A DNA stretch of 64,000 bases. Source: Cliona cf. orientalis. Its lineage: Eukaryota > Porifera > Demospongiae > Clionaida > Clionaidae. The notes beneath the pieces are model-generated. The model saw only the letters and a program-made list of their open reading frames with translations, did not search any database and had not been told where the DNA came from. The DNA lies in assembly GCA_963930775.1 (NCBI GenBank), contig OZ005689.1, positions 26,534,058 through 26,598,057 on the forward strand. Reading direction: 5' to 3'. Each line of letters begins with the position of its first letter. The stretch's first letter is position 1. Shown here one piece after another: positions 45,819-56,652 of this stretch. A program made the translations under genes and the position numbers.

Positions 45819-46153
45819 CTCTGCCTCCTCGTTTAAAGCACAAATGATATCAGGAGATATGAAGTTTAATGTAGTTAAACGCGGTTAACAGCCAAAGGTA
45901 CAGGGTAGTGGTGTGTGTATGTGTGTATACGGACGTGGTAGCAGGGAGTCGGGTGCGCATGCTCGGCTCAAGGAGGGCCGGCTACAGGCGCAGGTACGGC
46001 ACATTGCGGAACAATAGAGCGGCTCCATTGTCTGACGACAAAAGACAAGGCAGCCAGCGCTCAGAAGACAGTCTTCACACTCATAGAGAACACTGCTAGC
46101 TAACTCAGTGGCACCTCGAAGACACAGCAGAGTTGTTTGAGAGCTAGGCGCTG

Positions 46154-46505
46154 ATGGCGGAGGAAGCTGCACCGGTACCCCGCGACGGTGATGCAGTCCT
46201 GACTCGAGAAGGGCTACGAGAGACACTTCGGCAAATTATCCGAGAAGAGCCCGGCTTGCTACAGCTCAACGCGGAGCCCGCTGGATCCGCAGCTCCCCCC
46301 ACGCCGGGTAAGTTAGCTGTCTTTACTAATCCTTTGATTAAGGCTCACTAAAATGAGCGTGGGCATAACCCATTCAATTTATGATTAACTGTGTACAATG
46401 GGACACATACTCTTGCCGACCTCCTACGCCTGTTATTAAAGCTGGATCTCAACAGGTTCGACACCTCTGGTGGGTAAAGGGTCGACACCAGAACAAGTAT
46501 TATAA
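46154..46505 (+). CDS. Small unidentified two-exon gene, 67 aa
   Basis: 46154-46307 (ATGGCGGAGGAAGC start in a CpG-rich context) ends at CCGG|GTAAGT. The acceptor TCTCAACAG at 46455 leads to 46456-46505, and the join is in frame to TAA. The peptide opens MAEEAAPVPRDGDAVL, has an amphipathic helix (REGLRETLRQIIREEPGLLQ) and ends STPLVGKGSTPEQVL. Exon 2 contains GTGG|GTAAAG, so it could splice onward to unseen exons. No known family. It converges with the BEN gene downstream. Confidence 0.4.
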
Positions 46506-47191
46506 TAATATAATCCAGACGGTCGACGACACACGCATGCGCACGCGATCGTGATTATCTTCAGCGCATGCGCGTTCCCTCCAGTGATCTATTATTGCAT
46601 AGCTATTTGTATTGAAGTGAGGAAATGAAGCTGCTCTTTCTCTTCCCCTAAGTATCAACTGGCTATGATTTACTACACTGCACTGACGAGGCCCAACAAG
46701 GCTGAAACAGTTATAATCGTCGTCTGCTATTGCATACTGTCAGTTCTTTCTTCCTTCCTCCAATGCCTTCAATGATTTTATGTACTAAGTCTTGTATTGT
46801 TGTATACATGGAGCAAGCTGTTGGCTAATACAATATTATGTCATTCTCCCCCAATGACTCGCACGTACCAGAAGTAGTCATTCCATGACATTGTGTGTAA
46901 GTGCTTATTACCTGGAAGCATGCCAGATTGGCCCAATAATAATAACAAATAACATGCTACAGCCCACATCGATCAATTCCACATGCACAATGTCATAATT
47001 CCTAGGATTATATGTAACATGGACAATCTTTATGCTATATAGAGAAGTCAATTTTTTTATGTGGACTGTGGCAAAACAATTTTATCCATGAGACAATATT
47101 ATTACAGTCAACTACAAAGCAGGCAATGATTTACTAGCTATATACACTACAGATGAGACAATTCAGTTGGGGGATCAAATACAAGTGACTG
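46506..47191. other. Non-coding apart from a hammerhead-like core
   Basis: Apart from the motif at 46683-46708, the sequence is AT-rich without ORFs. Confidence 0.5.
46683..46708 (+). ncRNA. Hammerhead-ribozyme-like core (copy 1)
   Basis: CTGACGA, then a hairpin GGCC-CAACAA-GGCT, then GAAAC. This is the order and spacing of the hammerhead catalytic core (CUGANGA, stem II, GAAA). A possible stem III (CAGT ... ACTG followed by TC) follows to about 46741. Stem I and a fully paired cleavage site are not convincing in this copy. Confidence 0.45.
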
Positions 47192-47995
47192 TTACTTCCC
47201 CCTCAAGTAGTCGCAGACTCTATTGAGAGATTCTATGCACTTGACCCACGTGCTCTCGAAATCTGTAGGTGACTCTTGCGGAAATTTACTTTTCAAAAAT
47301 AACTTCATACTCGCAAGCTAGCTTGGATCGAGTGGATGCTTATCTCCACCACCTGCCACCGAAGATCTTGCCAAGATATCTTCGCCAAAATAGGAACTCC
47401 TAGCCAGCTTTGTGACCAGCCTTCCGATAGTCTCCTTTTTCAACTGATGCATGTTTTGCGAAACCACTACTTCAGGTTTTTTTATTGGCATATACCCTGG
47501 AATGGGCAACGGAGCCAAGGATGAAGATGGTGGTCCTGATTGTGGTCCCGACAGCAATGGCGGTGACAGCAAGGGCTGGGACACTGGTGAAAGCTGCATC
47601 TGAAAGCCAGTAGAGTTAGGTGGTGCATCTGGAATTGGAGCTGACTGCGGGAAATTTGGGCTAGCACTGGTTCGAAGCTGTTGAGCTTGTGATGATGCCA
47701 GCCCAGGAATAGTGCTCAATGCTGGCTCCAAATATATTGGAGGTACACTATTTGCACGTGGCCGAAACATTCCTGGTCCTGGAGCACCACAAGGTGGAGA
47801 TAGTGGGCCTTGCTGCTGTGAAAGGGCAAGGTGAACGAACGGTGGAGATTGTTGACCAGAACGTCCTTCACTCTCCAGACTGGAAAAAAGGCTCTCCAAA
47901 TCGTCCATTTCAGCAGCCATTGAACGTCCTGCCTTAAGGTCGTTCACATCTTTCTTTAATGCCTCCAGTTGAGTGCTTACCTCCTGAAACATCAT
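47192..47995 (-). CDS. BEN-domain protein with an in-frame stop inside the BEN domain
   Basis: From ATG 47995 (second ATG 47992) the frame gives a coiled coil (VSTQLEALKKDVNDLKAG), a long Ser/Pro/Gln-rich region, then the BEN domain start: LKKETIGRLVTKLARSSYFG, EDILARSSVAGG, KHPLDPS. A TAG stands at 47318-47320. In the same frame the domain continues LASMKLFLKSKFPQESPTDF, ESTWVKCIESLNRVCDYLRG and TAA at 47192. One base (AAG to TAG) would explain the stop, so this is a recent pseudogene, a variant or a sequence error. BEN domains bind DNA and recruit repressors. An acceptor TTTTTACAG near 48005 implies an upstream exon. GAGGTAAGC near the start is an alternative donor. Confidence 0.7.
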
Positions 47996-48005
47996 TTTGC
48001 AATCT

Positions 48006-48589
48006 GTAAAAATATTTAATATCAAGAAGTAACCACTGTATACTACGCAAAAAGGTTCAATTAATCTTTGGGGCATAATATCATTATGGAACAGTAGGTC
48101 TGCTGAAATTTATAACCGCTTCTGAGATCACTGTGAAATTGGTCAGAGCTGCTATATTTTAAAACGCAATAGTTACGAATACAAATGAACACTATTCTGG
48201 TGCCAAACCCTTGGCACTACGAGATTTATTGAAATAGTAGTGACCGTGATACTGTGAGTCTAAAGGCACAGGTAGCTATAGCTGTAATCTACCGGTTGCA
48301 AATTTGCTAAGCCATGGAGGCATAGATCTATGATGGAGCAACACTGTTGCTGTTGGGAGTATGGATAGAGTAGGTAAAAGGAGTCTAGCTTGAAGATTCG
48401 TGACTCAAGGAAGAATATAGCTAGTTGGATTAGCTTATGATGACCAGTGATGAGTTATAAGAAGTAGCCCCTGGAGATGAGTTTGTACTATTCCTTCCAG
48501 TCCAGAGTTCCAAGCGCATGCATATGTATTGTGTGGATATCGCTGAAAACGCATTGTTCTCCAGCTTAGGCATCATTTGCTAATGCTAA
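48006..48589. other. No recognisable gene
   Basis: Upstream of the BEN exon; any 5' exon was not identified. Confidence 0.45.
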
Positions 48590-50350
48590 GCTTCTTGACT
48601 TTCAACACTATATTTTCCATTTATGTGTAAAGTCATACACAAGCACCTTCCTTTCAACGTATAAACCAGGTATGTGCAGCTAGCTTGATAACAGCCCACA
48701 TTTTGGACCTTTAAACGAGGTAAGTAGCAGTTAGCTTGGTAACAACACACAGAACAACTACAGTAACCCTTGTGCATGCACCAAGTTAAGGGTGAACTAG
48801 AGCTCTGTAGAACGCGCACATTGCACAATCTGTATGTGTACGCTTGTGTACATGGAATCATGGATTCTCTGTTCCAGACCTAAGACGTGAACTGCTACTA
48901 CCTACATTGTGTTGTATTAATGAACTATCTTACATTCTGATTCGGTTCCATAGAGGATTACAGTACATTTTCAGCAGAGACTTAGCAGTGGCCAAACTCT
49001 ATTATATCAAGAGAAATATTTACATTTTGGTGATCTTTACCAGGCCATGTATTGTGCAAGAGCAGAAGCACATGCCTGCATGCATTATGCATTAATAAGT
49101 AGGCCCTGTCAACAGGTGTGGCTACGATGGCCAACAAAAGGCTTGATTTATGATGCTCCTGAAGCATACCCCTCGATTTGAAGCTTACTGAATCCAGTTT
49201 TTCGCCAAATTCGTTGTGCTTATGAGTCGCTCAAGTACCTAGTCTCCAGATATTATGTCAATTTTGTGCCAACGACAACTATGACGACACAACCGATTAT
49301 ATTATCCTTTGCACATGCGCTTGGGATAATGAAGCACTATCGTGCAAAACCCTCGGCATGTTTCTAGCTAGTCTAAATGTCAAGCTAAGCCAGGCTGCAA
49401 CATATTATAGCAGGGTTGTAGCTACACAACAATACATCAATACCGATTACATGATAATACATTATAGTACAACATGTATGCCAGATCAGCAAATCCAGTA
49501 CCACACAAAGTGAAGTCAAGAAGTGTAGTTGATAGCCTACAGTGACCAGTGATGAATCAGTTGAGTTGTTAGTTGCTTGATTTACTTTCTTTAAATGAAG
49601 CAATTGCTGTCATTGACAGTTCATCAAGAAGTGAGGAAGGCATTGGTGGTCAGCAACATTAATGTCAGCAAAATTCATACTCTAGAGCTCTGTAGAGCAC
49701 ATACCCCACGCGCACATTGTGCAATCTATAGATTTATTTTCGGTGCATGGCTATACTTTTGTGAACTTGACAGAAATAATGGAAATGCTGCTTAGCTAAT
49801 TGTTCTGGTGACACTTGAAACAGCCCTCTCTGCATCCAGACTAGGAAGACATGAACTTGTACCTATATTTTGTTGTAGTAATAGTATAGCTAGCTTACAT
49901 ACTGATTGATTCCATGGGGCTTCAGATTTCAGTCACTTCACGAGAATTACATGTATTTAGAACATCGACGACCTTTACCAGTCATACGCTTGTTAGTTGT
50001 GCGCATGAGCAGAAAGCATAATGGCATGTATTATGCATTGATGGGCACTGTCGATAGGCGTGGCTACGGTGGCCAACAAACATGCACTATTTGTGACGCT
50101 CGTGGACCGTATCCCTCAATTTGACGCACACTGAAGCCATTTTTTCGCCGAATTCGATTGATTCGTTGTGTCGCTTAGACGCCTACATCTCGAGATATGG
50201 CGATTTTTGTGCTAACGACGACGACGACGACACAAACGACACAACCGATTACTTTACCCCTTGCACATGCGCGCGGGGTAATAAAGCACTCTCAGCGAAA
50301 TCCACACAAATTGTCAATGCATACTATCACATTATCTTGAAAATGTCATA
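48590..50350. repeat. Dispersed repeat family, two diverged copies in tandem
   Basis: 48960-49400 and 49900-50350 align as diverged copies. Shared blocks include GTGGCTACG(A/G)TGGCCAACAA, TTTTTCGCC(A/G)AATTCG, a GACGAC run with CACAACCGATTA, and CCTTGCACATGCGC followed by ATAAAGCACT. The part at 49500-49680 (GTAGTTGATAGCCTACAG..., TTCATCAAGAAGTGAGGAAGG) recurs at 57930-58075. No ORF is conserved. A non-autonomous repeat of unknown class. Confidence 0.65.
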
Positions 50351-51206
50351 AGCAACCTAACGACACCTTGTTTCCACCAGGTATGTTGCAGCTAGCTTGG
50401 TCACAAGATGGTGATTTTTCAATCATTTAGACTAAGCAAAAATTGTCCAGACATCATTTATACATATTATAGGCGCTTACACATGTAAGCAAGGCTTTTC
50501 CTAATTCCAGGCGCTATATATATTCCAGTTAAGCCTTTCTGTGTGCAGTGCTGGCCGAAGTGATAAAGCCCTAGTATAGCTAGCATATATACCTCCAGAG
50601 ACTTGGAACAAACAGTCTTTATTCACTCTGCATGCACACACAAAGAATTTATGGTCTCAACTCTACACTTTTTTCACAAGAATAGATTGATCATCCAAAG
50701 TTAATTTCACACTGATATGGACAAATTTGCTATGAAAGGAGGCAACAAACAAACTTACTGCAGGCATTGATAGCTTAGGGATCTATAAAACTTGGAGCAT
50801 GTGGCATGAAGGATGGCTGAAAATCAAAGTACTAAGTTCGAAGAGATGGGTAGAGTTGTCAGTTGATCACATCTCATCATCACAAGTCAGTACATGTACA
50901 CAGAAACTACATACAAACAATGTATGTACAAACGTAAACATACTAGCCACTTTTGCACGTAGCACTATTTCTAGCTAGGATAGGGAGGGCTGCTGAACTA
51001 TATAGATGATGCTGGTCAAGCTAATAATGGTAAGTTTATCAGAAGAGAGGTACTAGCTATACCATATTCACTCGATCAGACACCGCTCTCGATTAGTCAC
51101 CCTCTCGAATAGTCGCCGCACCTCCGGAAGTGCTGAATGAAACTGTTGCCGCTCTCGATAGCAGGTACAAGAAAAAATTAATGATAAATACTAAGCAGTC
51201 TTCTAG
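50351..51206. other. No gene; start of a possible MITE near 51.06 kb
   Basis: AT-rich. From about 51062, CACTCGATCAGACACCGCTCTCGA and related CTCTCGA motifs begin a stretch whose counterpart (CACTCTCGAATAAACGCC) is at 52.05 kb, so the duplicated block below may lie inside one element. Confidence 0.4.
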
Positions 51207-52021
51207 GCAAATTCTAACCTATATCAGCAAAGGGGGCTGAATCTCCTAATTCAGTCGACCATTTCTCTATGGATTGCCTCTCTGGCAGCTACTGGTATTA
51301 AATTAAATATAAACGCCACTTGAGAATACCGTGTTTCTTCTAAAAATTTAGCATGAAAATAAAATAATTAGCTTCGCCGAATTTTTAGAGGTTAATATTC
51401 AACATTGCGCATTCTATTCCCGTTTATAGCATGATACGCGTGACGACCTTTGCCGAAAATTAGAGACTATTTTCGGTAAAGGGTGCCGAATAATTACAAG
51501 CTTGGTAACAACACACAGAACAACTACAGTAACCCTTGTGCATGCACCAAGTTAAGGGTGAACTAGAGCTCTGTAGAACGCGCACATTGCACAATCTGTA
51601 TGTGTACGCTTGTGTACATGGAATCATGGATTCTCTCTGTTCCAGACCTAAGACGTGAACTGCTACTACCTACATTGTGTTGTATTAATGAACTATCTTA
51701 CATTCTGATTCGGTTCCATAGAGGATTACAGTACAGCAAATTCTAACCTACATCAGCAAAGGGGGCTGAATCTCCTAATTCAGTCGACCATTTCTCTATG
51801 GATTGCCTCTCTGGCAGCTACTTGTAAATATAAACGCCACTTGAGAATACCGTGTTTCTTCTAAAAATTGAGCATGAAAATAAAATAATTAGCTTCGCCG
51901 AATTTTTAGAGGTTAATATTCAACATTGCGCATTCTATTCCCGTTTATAGCATGATACGCGTGACGACCTTTGCCGAAAATTAGAGACTATTTTCGGTAA
52001 AGGGTGCCGAATAATTACAAG
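51207..52021. repeat. Near-identical duplication with a transplanted 234-bp segment between
   Basis: 51207-51500 and 51736-52021 are near-identical direct copies (GCAAATTCTAACCTA... to GCCGAATAATTACAAG). Between them, 51499-51734 is an almost perfect copy of 48733-48966 (AGCTTGGTAACAACACACAG ... GAGGATTACAGTAC), 2.5 kb upstream in the same orientation. Junctions overlap by only 1-2 bases (AG, AC). Confidence 0.9.
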
Positions 52022-52252
52022 GGCCGAATTTTTAGAAGAAATACGGCAGTCACCACTCTCGAATAAACGCCACACAAACTAGGGCGATGAAATAAATAGT
52101 AGCCATGGCATCTGATTGAGCAAATATAGTTTCAAGTAAGATATGTGTATCCATGGTAGGATATAAATTACGAATGATGGGCATTCAGGATGCGTGGCAG
52201 TGACTTTATTTTTCTTATTCCTCGTGCACTATACATTCCTCTTGCCCATGTT

Positions 52253-52685
52253 CAGAGGGGTAGGAAGCAACAAAAAGGTGGGGGCATACCAACAGACGCA
52301 AAATAGGTTGGGACCAAAGGTCCCTGCTGCTTGCAGCTCTCCTAGGGGGTTGGGGGCATGCTCCCCCAGAAAATTTTGAGATTTCAGATGCTTTCTAAAG
52401 CATTTTGGGGACTAAACTTTGAATCAGTTATTCCTGTGTAATTAGGCTCCTTCAGGCAGTAAGAAAACAATGCATGGTATAAAATACACAAGGAAAAATT
52501 GGTATTTGTTGATGAAAACTTTTGAACTTGCACTTTTAATTACACAAACCATTAGGAATTCCTAAATTAGCTAATTAATATAAGAAAGTTCAGACTCAAA
52601 AAGTGGAGGGGCTATGCTCCCCCTCCTAGAAAAGTGGGGGGGGGGGGGGGGGGGGGGGGGAGGGGCGATTGCTCCTACCCCTCTG
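52253..52685. mobile_element. Non-autonomous element, CAGAGGGGTAGGA TIRs, with poly(G)
   Basis: Left CAGAGGGGTAGGAAGCAA and right TTGCTCCTACCCCTCTG are inverted with one extra base. The interior repeats GGGGGCATGCTCCCCCAG and TGCTCCCCCTCCTAG blocks and contains a run of 25 G at 52636-52660. No target duplication was established. A related GC-rich block with a G run lies near 58.9 kb. Confidence 0.75.
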
Positions 52686-53470
52686 ATGATGCAACTATAA
52701 CACGTGCATGCACCTTAGCTCTCTAATAGATTCTCTATAGGTTTGTGCACTGGGGTGTATACTTGGAGCCACGCATGGCAGGAAAATATTATAATAGGAG
52801 CAAATTTCATCTTTTCCTGCTAAAATTTCCAACAAATTTTGCCTGTGTATGTAATCTCATCCTCATCAAAAGCAGTTTCAGAGGTACTATTGCCTACCCT
52901 CTTTGCATTTTCAACAACTTTATTTGATGCTTTACAGCAATTATGGTGTTCTATCTCAATTTAATCAGTATCAGGCTTTAGTTATAGCTCAAACGTCATA
53001 ACCAATTAGCTGGGCACACGACAATTAGCCTTGTCCCCAGGCACCTATACCAACACAAGGAGAAGGCTTGGTAAAATTAATACTGACTGCATATATGCAA
53101 GATCATTAAACTTTATCTATAATAATATTATAGATATTCCTTAAATTGTCCGCACACTAAATAGCTTACTACATGGCAATCTTTTTTCTCACACCATGCA
53201 AACTGGATGGCCTACCAATAATTTCTCAAATTTTTTTAACTTGCATTATACATTAGTTGGCCATAGAATTATGAGAAGATAAGACAACGTAATCAATATC
53301 TTAAGGAACTGTACTGATGTACCTCGCATGATTCTGGGTATAAACAAGTGCATGTGCAGTCAGTATGTATATACCCTGCACTGGAAGGGACCTGGGAACA
53401 AGGCTATCTATCATAGATAGGTACAAATCATCCAAATAAGTTTTAATCTACTTCATGCAACAATACTAAT
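52686..53470. other. No recognisable gene
   Basis: AT-rich; contains the short palindrome TATCTATAATA-ATATTATAGATA near 53.12 kb. Confidence 0.5.
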
Positions 53471-53661
53471 AGACCCTTTTCCAGCATTACGTCACAATCG
53501 CGCGGGTGGTCAAAAGTGAGCTCTAATTAGAAACGCTCCATACGTACATATGGCGGAGTCAATGCACAAAAAGGCGCTCTCTCAACACAGAACAGCTGCA
53601 TTATACTTCAAAACAGCACTAAACTATTAGTAGAGGGGTTAAATTAAACAGACCGTGAACG

Positions 53662-54592
53662 ATGGCTGAGTGTAGCGCGGACATAGGAGCTAGTAGTTCC
53701 ACCCTAGTTGGCACCGTTGCCGACAGCAAGACGTTAGAGAAGTGGACTTGTGAGGCACTGAAAACATACTTGAAGTCTCGGGGACTGAGCTACTCGGGTC
53801 TTCGAAAAGCTGAACTAGTTGCCAAGTAAGTAAATTTTCAGCACCCGCCCACTTTTGTATTATTAGAGCAAGTACCACCCTTTACCACTTCTGTGCATCC
53901 ATAAAGCAAATTTATACTCAATAATAAACATTGTGCACACACAAACAAAAGAGTGAAAGGTGCCATGGAAGTGGGCATGTCCTCCTGTGAAGATAGTGAC
54001 AGAGGAGGAAAGACCGAGTATGCTTGACGATGCCTTGAAGGATGCCACAGGCTGGATCAATCTGGAGAGTACGAACAATATTATTATACCACAGTTATCC
54101 ATCAAAAATATCCATCAGTATTTTATCAAAAGGAAAGTACGTAAAGATCAAGTTACTGCAAGTAAACCATTCGAACAAGGTTATCGCATTTATGACGCTA
54201 AAAAAGTACGGTCTATATCTATCTACCAAGCAAGCAATGACAATCTATTTAGTGTTATTAAGGCAGCAGTACTACCATCACAAAGGACGGATAAGGTGTA
54301 CGAAACAATTATCGTAGTATACAATACAACTGGAAATATCTACTATGCCACATGCACATGCACAGCAGGAGGAGGATCATGTAATCACGTAGCTGCCCTT
54401 TCATTTGCCATAGACGCTCATAACCGCACTAACCCACCCCCTTCATGCACATCACTACCCTCAAAATGGAATGTACCTAAAAGCACCAAGGCACCAAAGG
54501 ATATCCCAGTATCTACCCTACATATCTTAAACCCAAAAAAACAGGACTACCATCACCACACACACCTATTAGCCCAAGTATGTCACAAGTAA
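53662..54592 (+). CDS. ISL2EU accessory protein: SAP domain exon and SWIM zinc finger
   Basis: Exon 1 (53662-53825, ATG) ends at GCCAA|GTAAGT and encodes a SAP domain (LEKWTCEALKTYLKSRGLSY then SGLRKAELVAK), a DNA-binding helix pair. The next coding block (about 53960-54592) has PWKWACPPVKIVTEEERPSM and a SWIM finger: YYATCTCTAGGGSCNHVAAL (C-x-C...C-x-H), then CTSLPSKWNVP. I found no acceptor that joins the two in frame. After 54560 the natural continuation (ISPSMSQVTIDRIMKLRQDL...) lies in a neighbouring frame, a shift at the CACACAC run. It stops near 54756 without the YqaJ nuclease domain typical of this protein family. Confidence 0.65.
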
Positions 54593-54904
54593 CTATCGAT
54601 CGTATAATGAAACTACGCCAGGACCTATCGGAACATTGTACACATACACTCTTATTTCATCAAGTATGGCCAGAAACAACAGATCAAAGGCAAATAGCAA
54701 GATTAAATTTACATCGTACTTCTCCACCACCATCAACGTTACCATCATCTCCCTAGGATCTTTGCATACCCTTCCCCACCCCAATAAACTCCTTCTTAAT
54801 CGGCTTTTCTAAAAGCCACCACTTATACAAAAGATTCCATCTTTCAGCAATCTATACAATTGCACAAGTACACAAAAAACATAGAACAAAATTAAAGCAA
54901 TAAA

Positions 54905-56326
54905 CTAAGACTCAAGTTCAGAGTCTATCATAAGCTTAATCCTAGATAAATCAGCATCTGATAATTTATCTACATCGACTACTAGTGGAGGGTGAAATAA
55001 AGTAAGAGCACAACAAATAAACCAAATATTATCGACATAAGGAGAGATACTGAGGGGAATAACACTAGTTAAAATACGATACTGCTTAATACGTCCAATA
55101 GCTCGCTCAACATGTATTCTTAGCGACGCTATTTTACGTGTTTTTGTAACATTAGATTTGGACAAGCGTCCACCTTTAACAAAGGGGGGCATATTCAGCC
55201 TACAGCCACGAATAAGGAGATCGTATGAAATATCGAACCCCTTATCCGCCATTACCGAGTCCCCACTTTCAATTAAGTCTAATAGACCACAATGCCTAGT
55301 AAGCTCCTGATCTGATATGCCCCCCGTGTATAAACATGATACAAAAATACATGCTCCTGTGGGACTGATACCAATTAAACCTTTAAAAGTGTTATGATGC
55401 TTATAAGATGACCAAGTAGATGACTGAATATTAAGGGATGATGGAGTCTCGATAAATAGTTCCGTACAATCAATGATAACACGAGTAGATGGATAAATTT
55501 CTTTAAACTGCTTAGGCATATGTAGATCGATTAATTCACGTGAAGGCCAAGTAATTAGTGGATAAAGTTGTGTGCTTAGAAATGGTAACCATGCTGTACA
55601 TATTCTTGATATAGTGGATACGCTACAATTAAATCTATGTCCAAGGTCTTTCTCGAGTAGATTAAGGCGTAAACGTAATAGCACTAAAAAATACTCATCA
55701 ATGGGTTGTAATAATCGTTGCCGACTTAATAACTGGTGTGTAACATCAGTGTGCTTACTTGGACGGTATCGTAAATATTGAAGCAGGGGCTCTAAATATC
55801 GGTATATGGAGATAAAAATACTATAAGATGGTAAACCAGTGTAGAATTGTATATCTTCATCGCTACCTTGAAATCGCTGAATACCAAATCGCTCAATGTA
55901 GCTAACTCGCATTTTTTCGAGCTCTTCTGTTATTGATTGAAGGCGCTTCTCAAGCTGTAAATACTTTTCTTGTAACTTAGTATATGACTCTGTGTACGAT
56001 TGCAATTGTTTACTTAAATCTTCTTCGACTTTGTGTTTCTTAGTTTGGGGGGCTGGGGAGACAAAAGGGCGAACGACGGGGGATTTTCGTGCAGAAACGG
56101 AAGGGGTCCAGGGAAATATGGTAGGTACATCCTTAGCTTTCTTAGTGTTTTTAAAATGAAGACTGCATATATATGTATAAGGGGATACTGTAATAGGCTT
56201 CTTGATACTGACCAACCATCGGTGTCTCTCTTCAGTGTCAGTAGGTAGTTTATAGAATGAGAGGCCTTTGCACTCTTCCTTGTTGCTCCTACTTGTACAC
56301 CCGGGTATTGAGCAGTGTTTTGGCAT
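54905..56326 (-). CDS. THAP-domain DDE_Tnp_4 transposase, 473 aa
   Basis: A single exon with ATG at 56326. The N-terminal THAP zinc finger (residues 1-75) has C5, C10 and the CSLH pair, with the terminal IFPW. A coiled coil follows (~100-145), then a helix-turn-helix with LGHRFNCSVSTISRICTAWL. The catalytic core has Asp in TRVIIDCTELFIE, Asp in SVMADKGFDISYD and Glu in LRIHVERAIGRIKQYR, as in HARBI1/DDE_Tnp_4 enzymes. It binds element ends through THAP and catalyses cut and paste in the nucleus. No stop or frameshift is seen and the length is normal. It starts ~325 bp from the right terminus and converges on the SAP/SWIM gene. Confidence 0.9.
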   Translation of the reverse strand: MPKHCSIPGCTSRSNKEECKGLSFYKLPTDTEERHRWLVSIKKPITVSPYTYICSLHFKNTKKAKDVPTIFPWTPSVSARKSPVVRPFVSPAPQTKKHKVEEDLSKQLQSYTESYTKLQEKYLQLEKRLQSITEELEKMRVSYIERFGIQRFQGSDEDIQFYTGLPSYSIFISIYRYLEPLLQYLRYRPSKHTDVTHQLLSRQRLLQPIDEYFLVLLRLRLNLLEKDLGHRFNCSVSTISRICTAWLPFLSTQLYPLITWPSRELIDLHMPKQFKEIYPSTRVIIDCTELFIETPSSLNIQSSTWSSYKHHNTFKGLIGISPTGACIFVSCLYTGGISDQELTRHCGLLDLIESGDSVMADKGFDISYDLLIRGCRLNMPPFVKGGRLSKSNVTKTRKIASLRIHVERAIGRIKQYRILTSVIPLSISPYVDNIWFICCALTLFHPPLVVDVDKLSDADLSRIKLMIDSELES

Positions 56327-56652
56327 GGTCTCGATAAGTATAAACGAACGCCAGACTCGCTACCAAACTTGCTTTACAATTCGCTTCCACAGCGCCACTC
56401 AACACAATACATCCAAACGCACCGAATTTGCACTCAGCGCTCACACTAAAAACATAAATATTATACACATGCAGCTGCTACAACTCACCTAGTTACATGA
56501 TTCCCGCTTTTTGTCCAGTACAGCGATCAGCTGGAGCTTACAAGAGCTCATCTTCTCTTCATGTTTTACACGCGGCTATATGGCGCGATTCTAATTAGAG
56601 CTCACTTTTGACCACCCGCGCGATTATGACGTAATGCTGGAAAAGGGTCTAT

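Larger units (their letters stand above)
40923..45832. mobile_element. Complete two-gene TTAA transposon, Kolobok-like
   Basis: TTAA lies at 40919-40922 and 45833-45836. TIRs start ACGAGGAG, diverge briefly, and again share (C/G)(A/T)ATAAAA about 14 bp in. Two multi-exon genes converge inside: a plus-strand Cys-rich accessory (41209-42013) and a minus-strand DDE-type transposase (45636-43074). Each has a TATA box just inside its end. TTAA targets and a transposase with a D...HD...WH-x-x-K...E pattern fit Kolobok, but the superfamily name is inference; piggyBac is excluded by the protein. It is the most complete autonomous element in the window. Confidence 0.75.
53471..56650. mobile_element. 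ISL2EU-type (PIF/Harbinger-related) transposon, AT TSD
   Basis: TIRs of about 60 bp start AGACCCTTTTCCAGCATTAC and include CGCGCGGGTGGTCAAAAG; they differ at very few positions. AT flanks both ends (53469-53470, 56651-56652). Inside are a plus-strand SAP/SWIM gene and a minus-strand THAP/DDE transposase, convergent. Two-base AT duplications and this gene pair are the ISL2EU pattern. The usual YqaJ nuclease domain of the accessory protein is absent. Confidence 0.85.

Noticed and set aside
46440-46500. Short hairpin around GGGTCGACACCAG
   Set aside because: Weak pairing; better explained as exon 2 of the small gene.
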